A stretch of 64,000 bases of DNA from Pogostemon cablin (GCA_023678885.1 JAHCLQ010000833.1:248001-312000), one strand, 5' to 3'. Shown: positions 1-11,730, numbered from the stretch's first letter. The notes: generated from the letters alone by a model not told the origin. Made by a program: numbers and translations.

Positions 1-478
1 ACTTCCTTCATCAATTTCAAGAGCATATGATTTTCAAAGACAATTTTAACAATATAAGCTCACATGGATCACCACCATAAACACAATCCTTCACTCCATG
101 AATTAAAAGCACACATAAGAATTAAAATAAGGGAACGAGGGCACCTGATTTTTCTTCAACACGCACGAGTTCCTCGAGTCAAAGCCTCAATGTAAAATTC
201 GTCTTGCCACTCTTTAACCTTTTCTATCATCAAAGCTCAAGCACACATCATCATCACAGATTCATCAATAATAAAATAGGAGAACTTGAAGAAAGAATTA
301 ATTGACTATATAATCGACTCCACACACTAGAAACACCACAGAACACTAGGCAAATTGCAAAAAATCGACACATCAAAACCGATTAAAATTTCAACATACC
401 GCAAAAAATAAACTCCCCTAGCAAACATTACAAAGAAAATATTATACTCTTGGTGCTTCAATGAGGTAATAACATCAC

Positions 479-492
479 ACCCCCCAAACTTA
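479..492 (-). other. Polypurine-tract-like site inside the element
   Basis: The minus strand reads AAGTTTGGGGGGTG, the usual polypurine tract of Athila-type elements, but no LTR follows it here. Further PPT-like sites lie at 46885-46900 and next to the 3' LTR at 46569. Right copy: 48525-48538. Confidence 0.5.
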
Positions 493-796
493 GTAAAAAC
501 GTAAGTTGAAACTAAGTTTGCAAAAAGATGTAATTGCCGATGAGTAAGCACCTTAAATATAAAAATTTCTTACTCACACAAAAGAAATAAAACAATAAAA
601 TGGAAGGAAAAGCCCCCAACAGGTGCTCATGTATAACGTCGGAGAGTCACGACGGATGTAACCTTTTAAACTACAGGATCAGAGGACGGTCTTGTCGCAG
701 CCTCACCTTCAAATAATTTCTTTCCCTCTTCTTGTCTACACTCATCACCTTATCTTTCTTGGTCACAAAAATATGATCATTGGAATTTCCTTCCTC

Positions 797-2631
797 TCAT
801 GGCTGTCTAGACACCTCCTTGGCAATCTTCCACTTAAATTCAGAATCATCTGCCTTGGAAAAATCAAGATTAAACAAGTTAGAAACCACATCAATGCTCT
901 TGCATGATTGAGTCTCTATGGGCATCTTCATTGCATGATCAAGAGAGAAAACCACATCTTCATTATCCATCTGCAGTCTAAGCTTCTCGGCTCTCAACTT
1001 CTTTTCTCTTTCCCACTTTTTCTCAATTGTAAGCTCAGTATTCTGCTTATGTAATGGTACTGGAGTAACATCAACATCATGTAAAGCATTCGGCGCAGAA
1101 AACGGTGCAGGTTGGTGCGATTCGACCTCAATTCGACCAGGGCTCCTGGTCGAATTGGGCACATAGTGGTCTAATTGATCTTCTGGAACACGATTCTCCC
1201 TTTGTATCTCCAATTCGACCTAGATTCGACCTGAAGGTCTGGTCGAATCGAAGTCCCCCAGGTCGAATCGACTCTCTGTAAGATTTCTGCCCTCCGATTC
1301 GACCTGAATTCGACCTGAAGATCTGGTCGAATTGATATGGTATTGGTCAAATTGGGCTTCTGACGAAACAGAGTGCTCCAGACGGGTGGATTCGACCTGG
1401 ATTCGGCCTGTGGACCAGGTCGAATCGACTGGATGTTGGTCGAATCGAGGTGCTGGTGCTTCCAAATCACGTCCATTGGGCCAATTCGACCTTCCATGTT
1501 GGATTTGACCTGTAGTGTTCGTCGAATCAGGGTCGAATTGAGCTCTCGACATCTCCAATTCCAATTCCGGCCGTATTGGTCCCTCGTACTGTGTTCTAGA
1601 CCTTAACGTGATGGCATTATTCTCCACTTTTTAAGTCAATTGATTCACGTTCGCGGTCATCTGTCCCATAATCAAAGTAAGGTCCTTTAACTGGTTAGAT
1701 AAATCTGCATGATCAACATTCATTCTAGCTTCGATGTGGTCAACCCTTGCATTGGTCTCAGCCATGTATCGATTGAAGGTATCTTCAACACTCTTCACTT
1801 CGTGCTGCTTCATACTAAGCCCCCTTAGTGTCAACTCTGTAAGCAGCCTTTGCTGGGACTCTAGTAGCTTGTTGATGTTAGCTAGACTAGAGACGATCTC
1901 ATCATCCCTATTCGGCTTCACTTGATGTTCAACATGCGCTACTGTGCCAAGTACATATGATCATCTATCTCTCTCTACATGCCAGTCACGTGAATTCATA
2001 GAGATGTCTTCAAATAATTTTTCAGCTTCAAGTGATGTCTTAGATAACAACGCTCCTTCTGATGATGCATCACTAAAAATACGCGACTCATAATCCAATC
2101 CATAGTAGAAGATACTTATGTATTCAGCCTTAGACATCCCATGCTATGGACACCTCCTGAGCATGTCTTTGAACCTATCCCACGCCTCATAAAATTTCTC
2201 ACCCTGATTCATAACAAATCGGGTGATCTCTTGCTTCATTCTTAAGATCCTTGAGGGTGACATGTATCTCTCCAAGAACTTCTGCTGCAGTTGGTCTCAT
2301 GTAGTGCAGTCGGCTGCATCAAGAGTCTTATATCAAGCTTCCACTTTATCAATTAATGAAAACTTGAATAGGGCGATCCGTCTAACATTATCGTTAGCTC
2401 CAGCTCCCTTTTAAGTGTTTGCATAACCAAGAAATCTTCGGAGATGTTGATATGGATCTTCAAAACAACCTCCAGAAAAGGGATTCTTTTCCACCATGCT
2501 AATAAGAGCGGGATGTATCTCAAAATCATCATCTTCCCCCTTGCTCCTATCAACCCCATGTTGCCAATTCCATAGTTCGGGAAAATTTCACGTATAACAA
2601 CATTATCCAGATTCTGCCTTGTTCCGGCCAT
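797..2631 (-). pseudogene. Decayed retrotransposon gag, left copy
   Basis: The start codon at 2631 opens a typical Athila-type gag N-terminus (MAGTRQNLD). A frameshift near 2540 and several stops break it. In the shifted frame down to about 1960 the Retrotrans_gag core is recognisable (CTF-region motifs ending in an MKQEIT-like block, then GEKFYEAWDRFK). A coiled-coil-like segment follows at 1921-1631, then the AITLRS...QYEGP motif at 1610-1570, typical of the gag C-terminus in this lineage. The GGTCGAATC array is read in this same frame. The last part (1213-797) carries an acidic motif, VVFSLDHAMKMP, that in related elements follows the protease, so the protease itself appears deleted. Stops separate the three last segments although the frame is kept. 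Confidence 0.8.
1119..1540. repeat. GATTCGACC hairpin array inside gag
   Basis: More than a dozen copies of GATTCGACC/GGTCGAATC, irregularly spaced and in both orientations. On the minus strand they are translated as degenerate repeats around RFD, DSTR and GRIQVES. The array sits between the conserved QYEGP motif and the post-protease remnant. Confidence 0.9.
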
Positions 2632-2787
2632 GTTTAGTTCAATGTGTTATTCCTTTCTTTCATTCCTTTCCTTTTCCTAGTGCACAATTACCTCAGAAAA
2701 ATTTAAGGTTAGATAGAAATAAATAATCAAAAATAAAAGAAAAAAAATCTTAATCAAACTAGAAATAAAAAACTAATAATAACAGCC

Positions 2788-2806
2788 GTCCCCGACAATG
2801 GTTCCA
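2788..2806 (-). other. Primer-binding site, tRNA-Asp type
   Basis: The minus strand reads TGGAACCATTGTCGGGGAC six bases downstream of the 5' LTR. It resembles the plant tRNA-Asp primer site (TGGCGCCGTTGCCGGGGA) with a few mismatches, as expected for Athila-type elements. Identical in the right copy at 50835-50853. Confidence 0.75.
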
Positions 2807-3952
2807 AGAACTTGATGAGCATTTTCTCAACACACAATTAATCCCCAAGTATGAAGGATATCAATTGTAGTCTCAAAAGGTGATCAAGTGAATATCGAAC
2901 CCAAGGGACGGTGTATTATAAATTTAATTATTATCTAAATTAATTAAGATGATTATGGCAATATAGTTGAGGTTTAGAATCATTAAACTAATAAACAAGT
3001 AACTAAAATAGCAAATAAAATAAAGTCACTTGAAGAATACGAAAGTGGATCAAGTAGGAGAATAGGTAGCTCAAGGGAAATCCAGTTTTACTACTTAACT
3101 TCCCTTCCGTGTGTTGGTGTCCGACTCTACCTTGTGGAATATGGACGCATCACTAAACCATGCATATCTACTCTAGATGCACAAGTAAACATGCATGTAA
3201 CACTTGTAAATAACCTCGGAGCAAGAGATATAATTTCACTCCCATTTCTAGGTACTATCAGTATCAATTATTTCCCCCCTAGGATTGGTACTCTAACACG
3301 ATATGATATCACTTTATAGGTACTATGAAATTATCCTCTTTATCCTACTTATTAACCCGAATTCAATTCAATTAATAAGTATTCATATATGATAGTTCTA
3401 ATGAAGTTTCGGAGTCCCCTCACTTAGAATCATAACATGGAATCCGCTCAGCAGTGAACGCACTCAATCAATAACCAAGATATGTATTCAGACTCTACAT
3501 AACAGTTAATGATGCACAAAATGACCGTGAGTATGGATTAATAAAGCACAATCATATATAAAATATATCCACAAGTAGTGTTGTACGGAGTGTACACACG
3601 AAATTTCAATTAACTAGATAAAACCTTCACAACTCTAGTTCTACCAAAAAGACTGTAGCCCATGATGTTGCGAAGAGCAATCATGGGTGTTGGATAGATC
3701 TTACTCGGATGTCCGTAAAATACAAGATAAATTAGGAAACGAATTAACCCTAGATGTGGCGTCATCGCGTCCTTCTCGCTCTTGAATTCTCCTCTTAATT
3801 CTCCCCTTATTTCAACAAACGAATCTTCAAAGTGATGGATGGATGGAGGAAAGGATGATGGTTGGGGGTGATCCCCCCTTGTGGGGTGTAGTATGGTTGT
3901 GGTCTCTCTTCTCCTCTCTTGTATTGTGGATTATTCTCTACTACTGCATAAG

Positions 3953-3964
3953 CCTTCTTTTATA
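3953..3964 (-). promoter_or_regulatory. Putative LTR TATA box
   Basis: The minus strand reads TATAAAAGAAGG inside the LTR. It is conserved in the other two LTRs (45983-45994 and 52000-52011). Position and sequence suit an LTR promoter; the transcription start was not determined. Confidence 0.5.
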
Positions 3965-4076
3965 CTTGTAATTGCACCTCCCGGGCCTGGAATGGGCTTT
4001 TTAAGTGATCACACGTATTGACGGTGTAAAAATACAGATATGGTAAGTTCCCGAGCATCGATTATACCTCAGCAAT

Positions 4077-4333
4077 AGGTCGAATCAACCACCACAGGTC
4101 GAACTAGAGGTCGAACTAGCCTACTGTAAGTCACAGGCGTTGTATTTGACCAACTATCCAGGTCGAATCGACGCGACGAGTTCAAATCGGCAATTCCGTA
4201 AATCGATTCGACCTCGATTCGACCTGATGGCCAGGTCGAATCACCCCATCATGGTCGAATCCGTCATCAGTACAAGTTGTGCTACTGATTCGACCTGAAG
4301 GGCAGGTCGAATTGACCTCCTTCAGGTCGAATC
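4077..4333. repeat. GGTCGAATC hairpin array in the LTR
   Basis: About ten copies of GGTCGAATC or its complement GATTCGACC in both orientations. Neighbouring inverted copies form perfect short stems, for example GATTCGACCTG-ATGG-CCAGGTCGAATC. The same motif is arrayed in the gag region of the element (1119-1540). Confidence 0.9.
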
Positions 4334-5259
4334 AAACTCCTTCTTCGCCCAAACGGATGACTTCGACTTCCTTTCTTCTGTATTCAACACTTCCACTCCG
4401 ATTTCCTTCGAAAAACCACTCAAATAGCTTCATCAACACCTGATTCATGCATTTTCACAATATTTATCGGTTTTCAACCGATTTCATCCTTCAAACACTC
4501 CATAATAGCACAAATCCAGACGCAATATTCGTGAATTATCACACTCATCATCTGTACGTAAAGAAAAATATAAAAATAAGTGTTCAATCAATTCGTCGAT
4601 TAACATTTAGAAAGATCTAGTATATCTAATACTATTATTCTTATAAATTTTAGTTAGTGTCTTTCAATATGTTATAGGTACTTGAAATTAAATTAATTGT
4701 TTATGTGGAAAGAGAAAAAGAAAAGAGAACGGCTCAATTAATTAACGTAAAATAAATTATAGAAATTATTAATATTCATATGATTATTTTTATTATTATA
4801 TAGAGTATTTATTATGTATATTAAATTCATAACTGGCCGTGATTACAATGGATAAAACATCTTTTTGACAAATATAATTTATTGCATTAATAATATGAAT
4901 GAGAATAATTTAAGGATTATTATACACCATTTTAATCATAATAATAATTATTATAATAATAAAGAATCAATCTTATTTGTTGATGTAAAGTTCTAATTGA
5001 TCATTTTTTTGTTTTTATTTTTTAAATCTAATTTATTAAGTTATATTAATTTTAAAATGAATAAGTTAATTTGATTATATATATATATATATATTGTTAA
5101 AAATAAAATATTGGTTTACATAAAAAGTAAAGAAGAAAAAAAAATCAGTTAACGATTTGGAAAATTAGAAATTCTAAAACTATATATTATTATTTTTTAA
5201 TTAGTTACATTTCAATTAGGTAATTTAATACTTTAATATATTAGAAGATATAATACCTT

Positions 5260-5263
<4 letters not shown>

Positions 5264-5320
<57 letters not shown>
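5264..5320. repeat. (TA)n microsatellite, left copy
   Basis: An uninterrupted TA run. Its counterpart at 53354-53403 differs in length and has an interruption at its start, one of the few clear differences between the duplicates. Confidence 0.95.
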
Positions 5321-5324
<4 letters not shown>

Positions 5325-5364
5325 TTTATATTAATTAATGGCAACCAATTTAAAATAGGATAAT

Positions 5365-5521
5365 TATACTGTTCACCCAGAATACAAAGCACCCATTTTG
5401 AAAAATGTATACAATTATTAAGAAATATGTATACAAAATAGAATAACATGTATACAAAATAGAATAAAAAGTTATACACATATAGGTGACCCTTGCACTC
5501 GGGTGCACCAAATATCAACTC
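5365..5521 (-). mobile_element. MITE-like repeat with GGTGCACC end
   Basis: On the minus strand it begins GTTGATATTTGGTGCACC, continues with repeated ATAACTTTTTATTCTATTTTG blocks and ends near GGGTGAACAGTAT. The same layout appears on the plus strand at 16683-17041, so this is a dispersed repeat. Its superfamily is unclear. Right copy: 53450-53606. Confidence 0.65.
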
Positions 5522-7699
5522 TTTAAAATAACACCTACCAAGCTCTGGAAGGTGAAACACATTAATGAATTTATCCTTGATTTGTATGATACTCATCTTC
5601 TTGATGTAGGATCAGGTATGTCTTTCACATAAGTTCGTATGGAGCTAATTTTTACCTATGCATTCAGAATTTTTATTTTTTTTTATTTTGGACAAATAAA
5701 TTTAATGGTTCAAGTCCTCATCTCTAATGATTTATTACTAAATCTTATTAGGCCGTTGTTTTACTCAATGATTTGTGTTTGGAGAATATAATTATGGTGG
5801 AAATTTTTATTTTTCGAAAATCGTATTCGTGCATTGTTGTATCTTTGAACTAAACATTGATAAGTTTTTGCCTTTCAACGTTCTTTAAGGATGTTGCCTT
5901 TGTCTCATCCTAATGATTACGTTTGCTTCTTGCATAAGGACCAAGGAACATAATACTTAAGTGTATATTAGGTAGTTGTATTAGTATGAAATAAAAATAT
6001 AAAAGACAAAATAAATTTATGAAAAAATTTATATTGAATGATTTTAAAGAATGAACGATCGTGATTGAAAGCAAATATTTATAGGGACGGTCCTAATGAA
6101 AATAAAATTGATATTGATATATTAATTGAAATTAAGCATATATTGATTAAAAATTAATCAAATTTATATTGTTAAATTAAATAATTAAAAAAAGTAAAAT
6201 TTAAATAATAAAATTCATCATTAATATAATCAAAATTTATTTTATGATTGAAATCAAAGGAAAATCATATATCCTATATATATTAAATTAAATTATAATA
6301 ATATATTAATATTGATTGATATATTAATTTAAATTAAATATATATTGATTAAAATTAGTTAAATATGCCAAAGATATCTCTCATATTTACCAAATTTATA
6401 TTGTTAAATAAAAAATTTAAATTTAAATAACAAAATCCATTATTAGTATAATTAGATTTTATGATTGAAATAAAAAATATTAATTAAACAGTCAAGATTA
6501 AAATTGATCTATTTTTAAATAGAATAAAATTGAAAAAAATTATAAATAAAAGTAGAAGTTTAGATTTAATTTTATATACTTATACTTTTAATTTTATAAA
6601 TAAATTGATGGTCACCAATTTTTTTAAAAAAAATGGTAAGAATAATTAAATAAATTGATGGTCAAGATATGTAATTAAAATATTTCCAAAATAAGTAAAA
6701 TTAAAAAGGAGAGGAAAAAAGGATGGTAAGAAAATAGTTAAATAAATTGATGGTCAAGATATGTTCTTAAATTAAATAAAACGATGGTGAATATGTTTTC
6801 TTAAAGGTCTAGATTAAAATTGAAAACTTTTCTTGAAAAAATATTTTCCATATTTAGTATAAAATATAAAATAAAAATTTTAAATAATGAAATCCATTAG
6901 TATAATAATCTATCAAAAACATTAACTGAATGATTAAGATTAAAATTAAATTGGACGATTAAGATTAAAATTGAATTATTTTTAAATAAAATAAAATTGG
7001 AAAAATAATTGAAAACAAAAGTGGAAATTTATGTTTGTTTTTATATATGCATAGATTTTAATTTAAACATTAATTTATATATCTAATGAATTAAATTAAA
7101 AATATATCTTTAAATCAATAATAAAATTCAATCTATTAATTTGTTATTAGAAAAATAAAAGAAAAAAATAAACTTGTAATCTACGTAATTATTAATTTTT
7201 TAAACTTACTGAAAATGTTGATTATTTTGAGAATGATACGTGTAAATTCAAAAATAAGAGTTAATCATAATTTAACAAATTGTAACATAAAATATATTCG
7301 ATGTTTGATGTTTCAAATAAATCATGAATATGCACCATTAAATTTGAATTAATATAAAGTTTAAATTTATATTGGCATAAAATAAAATTAAAAGTACATG
7401 CATCGTTCTCTTGTTTAAGATTTCAACCTAACCCATTTTGCAATTATAAAATTAGGCTAATATTAACCTAAAAAAATCCATTTATTATTCTTTTCTATAA
7501 TTAAATTTTCAGCGCAACCCATTATACAAACATTTTGCAATTATAAAAATTATGCTAACGTTAACTTTTTTTTAGAAAATAAGTCCATTTATTATTCTTT
7601 CCTGTAATTAAATTTTCAGCCCAATTGCCATTATACAATCATTACTCACTTTAAAATTATCATTTAAGAAAATACATAAATAAATAATTTAAAATAAAT

Positions 7700-7775
7700 G
7701 TATTCATTGAGGTTTGAACCTTTGACCTCCTCAAAACTGTCCAACAAATCACACTACGCCACCTCACACATCTAT
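7700..7775 (-). repeat. SINE- or tRNA-like sequence with A and B boxes
   Basis: The minus strand reads TGGCGTAGTGT, close to a pol III A box, and about 40 bp later GGTTCAAACC, a good B box. No tRNA fold with a full acceptor stem was found, so a tRNA-derived SINE head or decayed tRNA is more likely than a tRNA gene. Right copy: 55785-55860. Confidence 0.4.
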
Positions 7776-7892
7776 AAAAATCATAAATGATAAACTCACC
7801 AGAGTTTGACACTTCACACCTTACAAAATCTAAATTGGAAATGTTATTTTGTTTTTATATATAAGAAGATATATAAAACGTAATAAATAAAC

Positions 7893-8057
7893 AGTAATCG
7901 GGTAGGGTAATCGGATATTTTACAAAATTCATACCCTACCTTTCTATGCGGGTGCGGGTATTATCCTACCTGAAACCCAAAATAACATACCCTATATGTA
8001 CCTGATAGGGTGTTATCCGACGGATACCCACATCCGCGGATAAAATTGACACCCCTA
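7893..8057 (-). mobile_element. hAT-type terminus remnant
   Basis: The minus strand starts TAGGGGTGTCAATTTTATCC, a typical hAT end, and runs into GGGTA/TACCC-rich sequence with internal palindromes. The opposite end was not found. Right copy: 55978-56142. Confidence 0.55.
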
Positions 8058-9887
8058 TTTTTTTATAAATTGTCGATCTATATAATTCTCAATAATTAAA
8101 ATGACTATTATGCAAATTTAAATTAATTGTTTATAACTGTAATAATCACGCACTTTCAATTCTCACTCCGGCGATGAAGTTCTCCAGCGACAAAGGGCTT
8201 TCTCAAATCTCAGAAATCGACGGATTAGTTTATAAGAAATCGACGGAAATTGTTTCGGCAATTCATTTCTGTTTGATTTCTATCTTCTTCTCTTAGGTAA
8301 AATTTACTTTATGGAGTATTTTTAATGTCGGATTTTCTAAGTTTCTTTTGCATATTCATCTACATCAATCTCTGATTTTCTAAAGATTTGATTTATGCTG
8401 ATTTATGGAAGTTCATGTAATTGACCGTCGCGATTCTGATCTCCTCAATCGTTGAGTCTAATGATTTCTCAACACACCTTCGAAATTGCAAAAGGTTTTT
8501 TTCTATCTTAACTCGTTTTTCTATCTACAATGAGGAGGTTTTGGTTCTAGGTGACAATTTGTTTTTCCCGAGCCAAACAATCCTAAATTTTTTTATGATA
8601 TTTATGTATTTATTCAACTTAAATTGTGACCAGCATCTCAGAATTCTAAACATCATTTAGTATAATGAACAACTCATCCATTTGCAACTTTATCCCACAC
8701 TCAATCAATTATGCGCCAAATCTGTTGAAAGGAAAGATGGTTTGGCCTTTTTAGTTGTTCTCCTGATCCTTCAATTAGAGCTGTCAAAATGAGTTGAGCC
8801 ACTGGGTCAACCCACCTTAATCCACCAATTTCTCAATTAAAAATTAACGCACCCCATAAAAGTCCGCCCTACTTCAAACACATTAAAGTGTGGGTTAACC
8901 CGCACCGCTCCACCAACCCAACTTCAACCCACTTTTATAAATTAAAATTTTAAAAAATGACATACAACTTTTAAATTTTAATATTTAAATAATAAAATTA
9001 TTATCACCCAACTCTATCCACTATCCACCCCCACCCTGCCACCCATCCACCCCCAACTTCCGACCACTCACCATTTTTTTTTAATTTTAGATTTATTAAT
9101 ATTTAAATATTAAAAATATTTTCACTCAGCCCCCTACCCACCCCCAACAATTTTTTGTAAATAAATTTGGGTCAATAAATATTAGGTACAAAACGTATTT
9201 AGGTATTACTAATTCACACTTTCGCTATAAAAAATTACGCACAAATACAAAATTTAATTTTGTTTTTCCCAGATTACCCATAATCATTGAACATCAGTGT
9301 GCAACGTGTGAAGCAAATTAAAAAAACACGATTAAGTATTTATATGTATATACATCACTGTGTACTCATTTGAGATAAATAATTTTTGGGGAGAAAAAAA
9401 TGAATAAACTATTTATATGAATATACATCAGTGTACATTTAGGTGAGATAAATAATTGTCTAATATAGAGTCATTGAATACAACCTTAATTTGCACACAC
9501 GTGTGCACAATGTGCTTAATCAATTTGAATTTTGATTAATTAATTGGAAACTTGACACAAAATTAAGAATGAAGTCACAATTAAAAGAACAAAGAATGAA
9601 GTCACAATTAGAAGAACGAGGACGAATATGTACATTGGCATGCATTTAAAGAGATAAATAATAGAAAGTGATAGCAGAGGGAATTAGTAAAACAATTTTT
9701 TCTTAAATTATTTCTTTCAAAATCTGCATTTAGAGAGGAATAAAGAAAGAGACTGTAGAGATAATTAGGAAAATAATTTTTTCCTAAATTATTTCTTTCA
9801 AAATCTATACATCAGCGTGCATTTAGAGAGAGGAATAAAAGAAAGTGACCGCAGAGAGAATTAGAAAAATGATTTTTCCTAAATTTT

Positions 9888-10014
9888 CTCTCCTAAAATC
9901 TCGAGTGATAAGTATAATAATAGTGTACATCGGTGTACATTGACAAATCGTTTTTCTAATTCTCTCTCCTAAAATCTCGATTGATAAGTATAATAATAGC
10001 ATACATCGGTGTAC
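9888..10014. repeat. Short tandem duplication, about 70-bp unit
   Basis: The segment beginning CTCTCCTAAAATCTCGAGTG and running through GTGTACATCGGTGTACATTGACAAA is present twice in succession with minor changes. Right copy at about 57972-58099. Confidence 0.75.
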
Positions 10015-10043
10015 GTTGACAAAAGAAATGTTAGTTCTGCATA

Positions 10044-10190
10044 AACGTTAAATATTAGTGTACATTAGTGTACACTAATATTCAACGTTTAACATTAGTT
10101 TTGATGTAGTGTACATTAGTGTACACTAATATTCAACGTTTAACATTAGTTTTGATGTAGTGTACATTAGTGTTCAACGAAATTATTGTT
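10044..10190. repeat. Tandem repeat containing TTAGTGTACACTAA palindromes
   Basis: A unit of about 54 bp (GTGTACATTAGTGTACACTA, then ATATTCAACGTTTAACATTA, then GTTTTGATGTA) occurs twice, with a third partial copy. The units contain the palindrome TTAGTGTACACTAA. Right copy at about 58128-58275. Confidence 0.85.
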
Positions 10191-11053
10191 ATGCATAAAC
10201 GTTGAATATTAAACATTGTGAACAAGGGTAATGCTGGGAAAAAAATCGTTATGTATCCAACAATAATTGTATTGAATTAATGTATTTATTAATAATTAGG
10301 TTGTATATATAAATACCTATAGTTAATAAACCCAATAAAATTTTAAATTTTATCATTTAAATAATAAAAATATTATCATCCAACCATACCCTCCTCCAAC
10401 CACCCACCTACCACCAACCCCCCCCTCCCCCCAAAATATTTTTTAAAATTTTTTAAATTTTAATATTTAAATAATATAAATATTATCACTCAACCCTAAC
10501 CACCCTATCCACCCACCCCACTCCACAAATTTTATTTTTTTTAAAATTTTAAATTTTAATATTTAAATAATAAAAATATTATCACTCAACCGTACCCCTA
10601 CCCACCCCTAATTTTTTTTTATTTTAGATTTTAATATTTAAATAATAAAATATTTTTGGGGGTGGGTGAGTGTGTGGGTAGGGGTAGGGTTGGTTGATAA
10701 TTTTTTTATTATGTAAATATTAATTTTTAAAAAAATAATGGGGGTGGGTGGGGGTTGGGTGATAATATTTTTATTATTTAAATATTAAAATTTAAAATTT
10801 AAAAAAAGAATTTGGGGTAGGTGATTATATTTTCATTATTTAAATATTAAAATCTAAAATATTTTTTCAAAAAAGAAAATTGGGGGTGGGGGTGGGTAGG
10901 TCATAAGTGGATAGGGGTAGAGTGTTGGTTAACCCGCGGCCCGCCCCACCGGTAGCCCGCGCTGCAAGTGACTCGCCCCACTTGAGCCCATCAAAAGGTG
11001 GGTTGTGGTGGGTTGTAGGATACACTGTCCACCAACCCATTCTGACAGCTCTA

Positions 11054-11484
11054 CCTTCAATGACATATACTTGATGGTGTCAAAGGTATAATTTATCTTT
11101 GAAATACGGTAAGTATTGTATCCACATTTCATGTCTTTAGATGATGGAAATTAGGTTTGAATATTAGATACGGTAAGCTACACCACTTTATCAGTATAGG
11201 TATGATTTTAATTTCACTTAAATCTTTGATTGTCAATGTTTCACTCTACAAATTTCTCTAATCAATAGCTGTTTTTGGAACAAAGGAGGCTGTTCAGATT
11301 AACAAGAAACTTAAAACGTTTCATAACTTCATTTCAAATTCTAACAAGATGATGTTTTGATACTCATGAATTGCCCATCTATAGAGGACTGCAGTTGTTA
11401 GTATCTTTTCACTAGGGATTATTATTTCAATTTTGGTACCTTCTCCCACCCCAACCTGTTTTATTATTTATCGCAATCCTGCAG
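11054..11484. other. Spacer between hAT element and ALADIN fragment, left copy
   Basis: It holds the right TSD of the hAT element and probable intron sequence of the ALADIN fragment, ending in the splice acceptor TCCTGCAG at 11477-11484. I could not recognise earlier ALADIN exons here. Right copy: 59138-59568. Confidence 0.5.
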
Positions 11485-11730
11485 TTGGGTAATAGAGAAG
11501 ATAGCATGGGATGCTTCTGGAGAGAGATTGGCTATATCATATCAAGATGGTGATAAATTGTACAAAGGCCACATAGCTATATTTGATGTTAAAAGGGCTC
11601 CCTTAATTTCAACGTAAATTCTAGTTTAATGAGAAGCATTTCACTCATACAATTCCCTTCATCACTCATTAGCATGTTAAAAGGTCCTGGAGACGACCCC
11701 AAGCTAGTAGCATTTTCATTTCATGACAAG
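11485..11730 (+). pseudogene. ALADIN (nuclear pore WD-repeat protein) gene fragment, left copy, further decayed
   Basis: The frame encodes IEKIAWDASGERLAISYQDG and continues through YKGHIAIFDVKRAPLIS, which matches the C-terminal propeller of plant ALADIN (AAAS), a WD-repeat nucleoporin. The left copy has lost the exon end, the intron donor, the acceptor and the first codons of the next exon that remain at 59569-59941: two deletions at about 11613 and 11677 remove them. PGDDPKLVAFSFHDK is still encoded after the gap. Other exons of the gene are not recognisable nearby, so this is a fragment and cannot make a functional nucleoporin. I infer the family from memory of conserved ALADIN blocks; a protein search would settle it. 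Confidence 0.72.

Larger units (their letters stand above)
1..4550 (-). mobile_element. Athila-like Ty3/Gypsy LTR element, left copy, clipped by the window start
   Basis: Same element as 44842-52598. Visible here on the minus strand are the 5' LTR (2813-4550), the primer-binding site, the decayed gag region and part of the 3' internal region. The LTR ends in TCATCA and is followed by TCTGT, the TSD that also flanks the complete copy. Pol domains (reverse transcriptase, RNase H, integrase) were not seen, so it is non-autonomous. Confidence 0.9.
2813..4550 (-). repeat. 5' LTR of the left Athila-like element
   Basis: About 1.74 kb. Read on the plus strand it starts TGATGA and ends TCATCA, a perfect 6-bp inverted terminal repeat. 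It matches 50860-52598 almost exactly and 44842-46568 more distantly. It contains a hairpin array near its 5' end on the minus strand (4077-4333) and a TATA-like motif at 3953-3964. Confidence 0.93.
4556..8775. other. AT-rich gene-free stretch with TE debris, left copy
   Basis: No convincing open reading frame. It holds TA microsatellites (5079-5094, 5264-5320), a MITE-like repeat (5365-5521), a degenerate half of a Stowaway-like element around 5890-5990 (it shares the GATTACGTTTGCTTCTTGCAT and TAGTTGTATTAGT landmarks), a SINE-like box A/B sequence (7700-7775) and a hAT terminus (7893-8057). A stretch from 8163 has the composition of a 5' UTR with a short open frame from the ATG at 8175, but I cannot assign it. 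The right copy is 52604-56860. Confidence 0.7.
9169..10333. mobile_element. Possible element nested in the hAT element, left copy
   Basis: Imperfect inverted ends, GGGTCAATAAATATTAGGTA against GGGTTTATTAACTATAGGTA (14 of 20 match), are flanked by AATAAATTT and AATAAAATT (8 of 9). The sequence inside lacks the CCACCC modules and has its own GTGTACAT-rich character, which supports an insertion. AT-rich flanks make the TSD weak evidence. Confidence 0.4.
8776..11053. mobile_element. Non-autonomous hAT element, left copy
   Basis: Ends TAGAGCTGTCAAAATG and its inverted match CATTCTGACAGCTCTA are flanked by a perfect 8-bp TSD, CCTTCAAT (8768-8775 and 11054-11061). The interior is a foldback. The left side carries modules of TTTAATATTTAAATAATAAA followed by CCACCC-rich DNA; the right side carries the same modules inverted with GGGTGGG. 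No transposase is present. A further element may be nested at 9169-10333. Confidence 0.92.

Noticed and set aside
1119..1540. CRISPR-like array
   Set aside because: Short motifs in both orientations without fixed repeat length or spacers, inside an LTR element of a plant genome.
5225..5596. 123-codon frame rich in Tyr-Ile repeats (and 53346-53681)
   Set aside because: The repeats are translated TA microsatellite and the rest is a MITE-like repeat.
7700..7775. tRNA gene
   Set aside because: A and B boxes only; no acceptor stem or anticodon arm could be folded.
8163..8300. Possible first exon with ATG at 8175
   Set aside because: The short frame ends within 45 codons and matches neither ALADIN nor another family I know.
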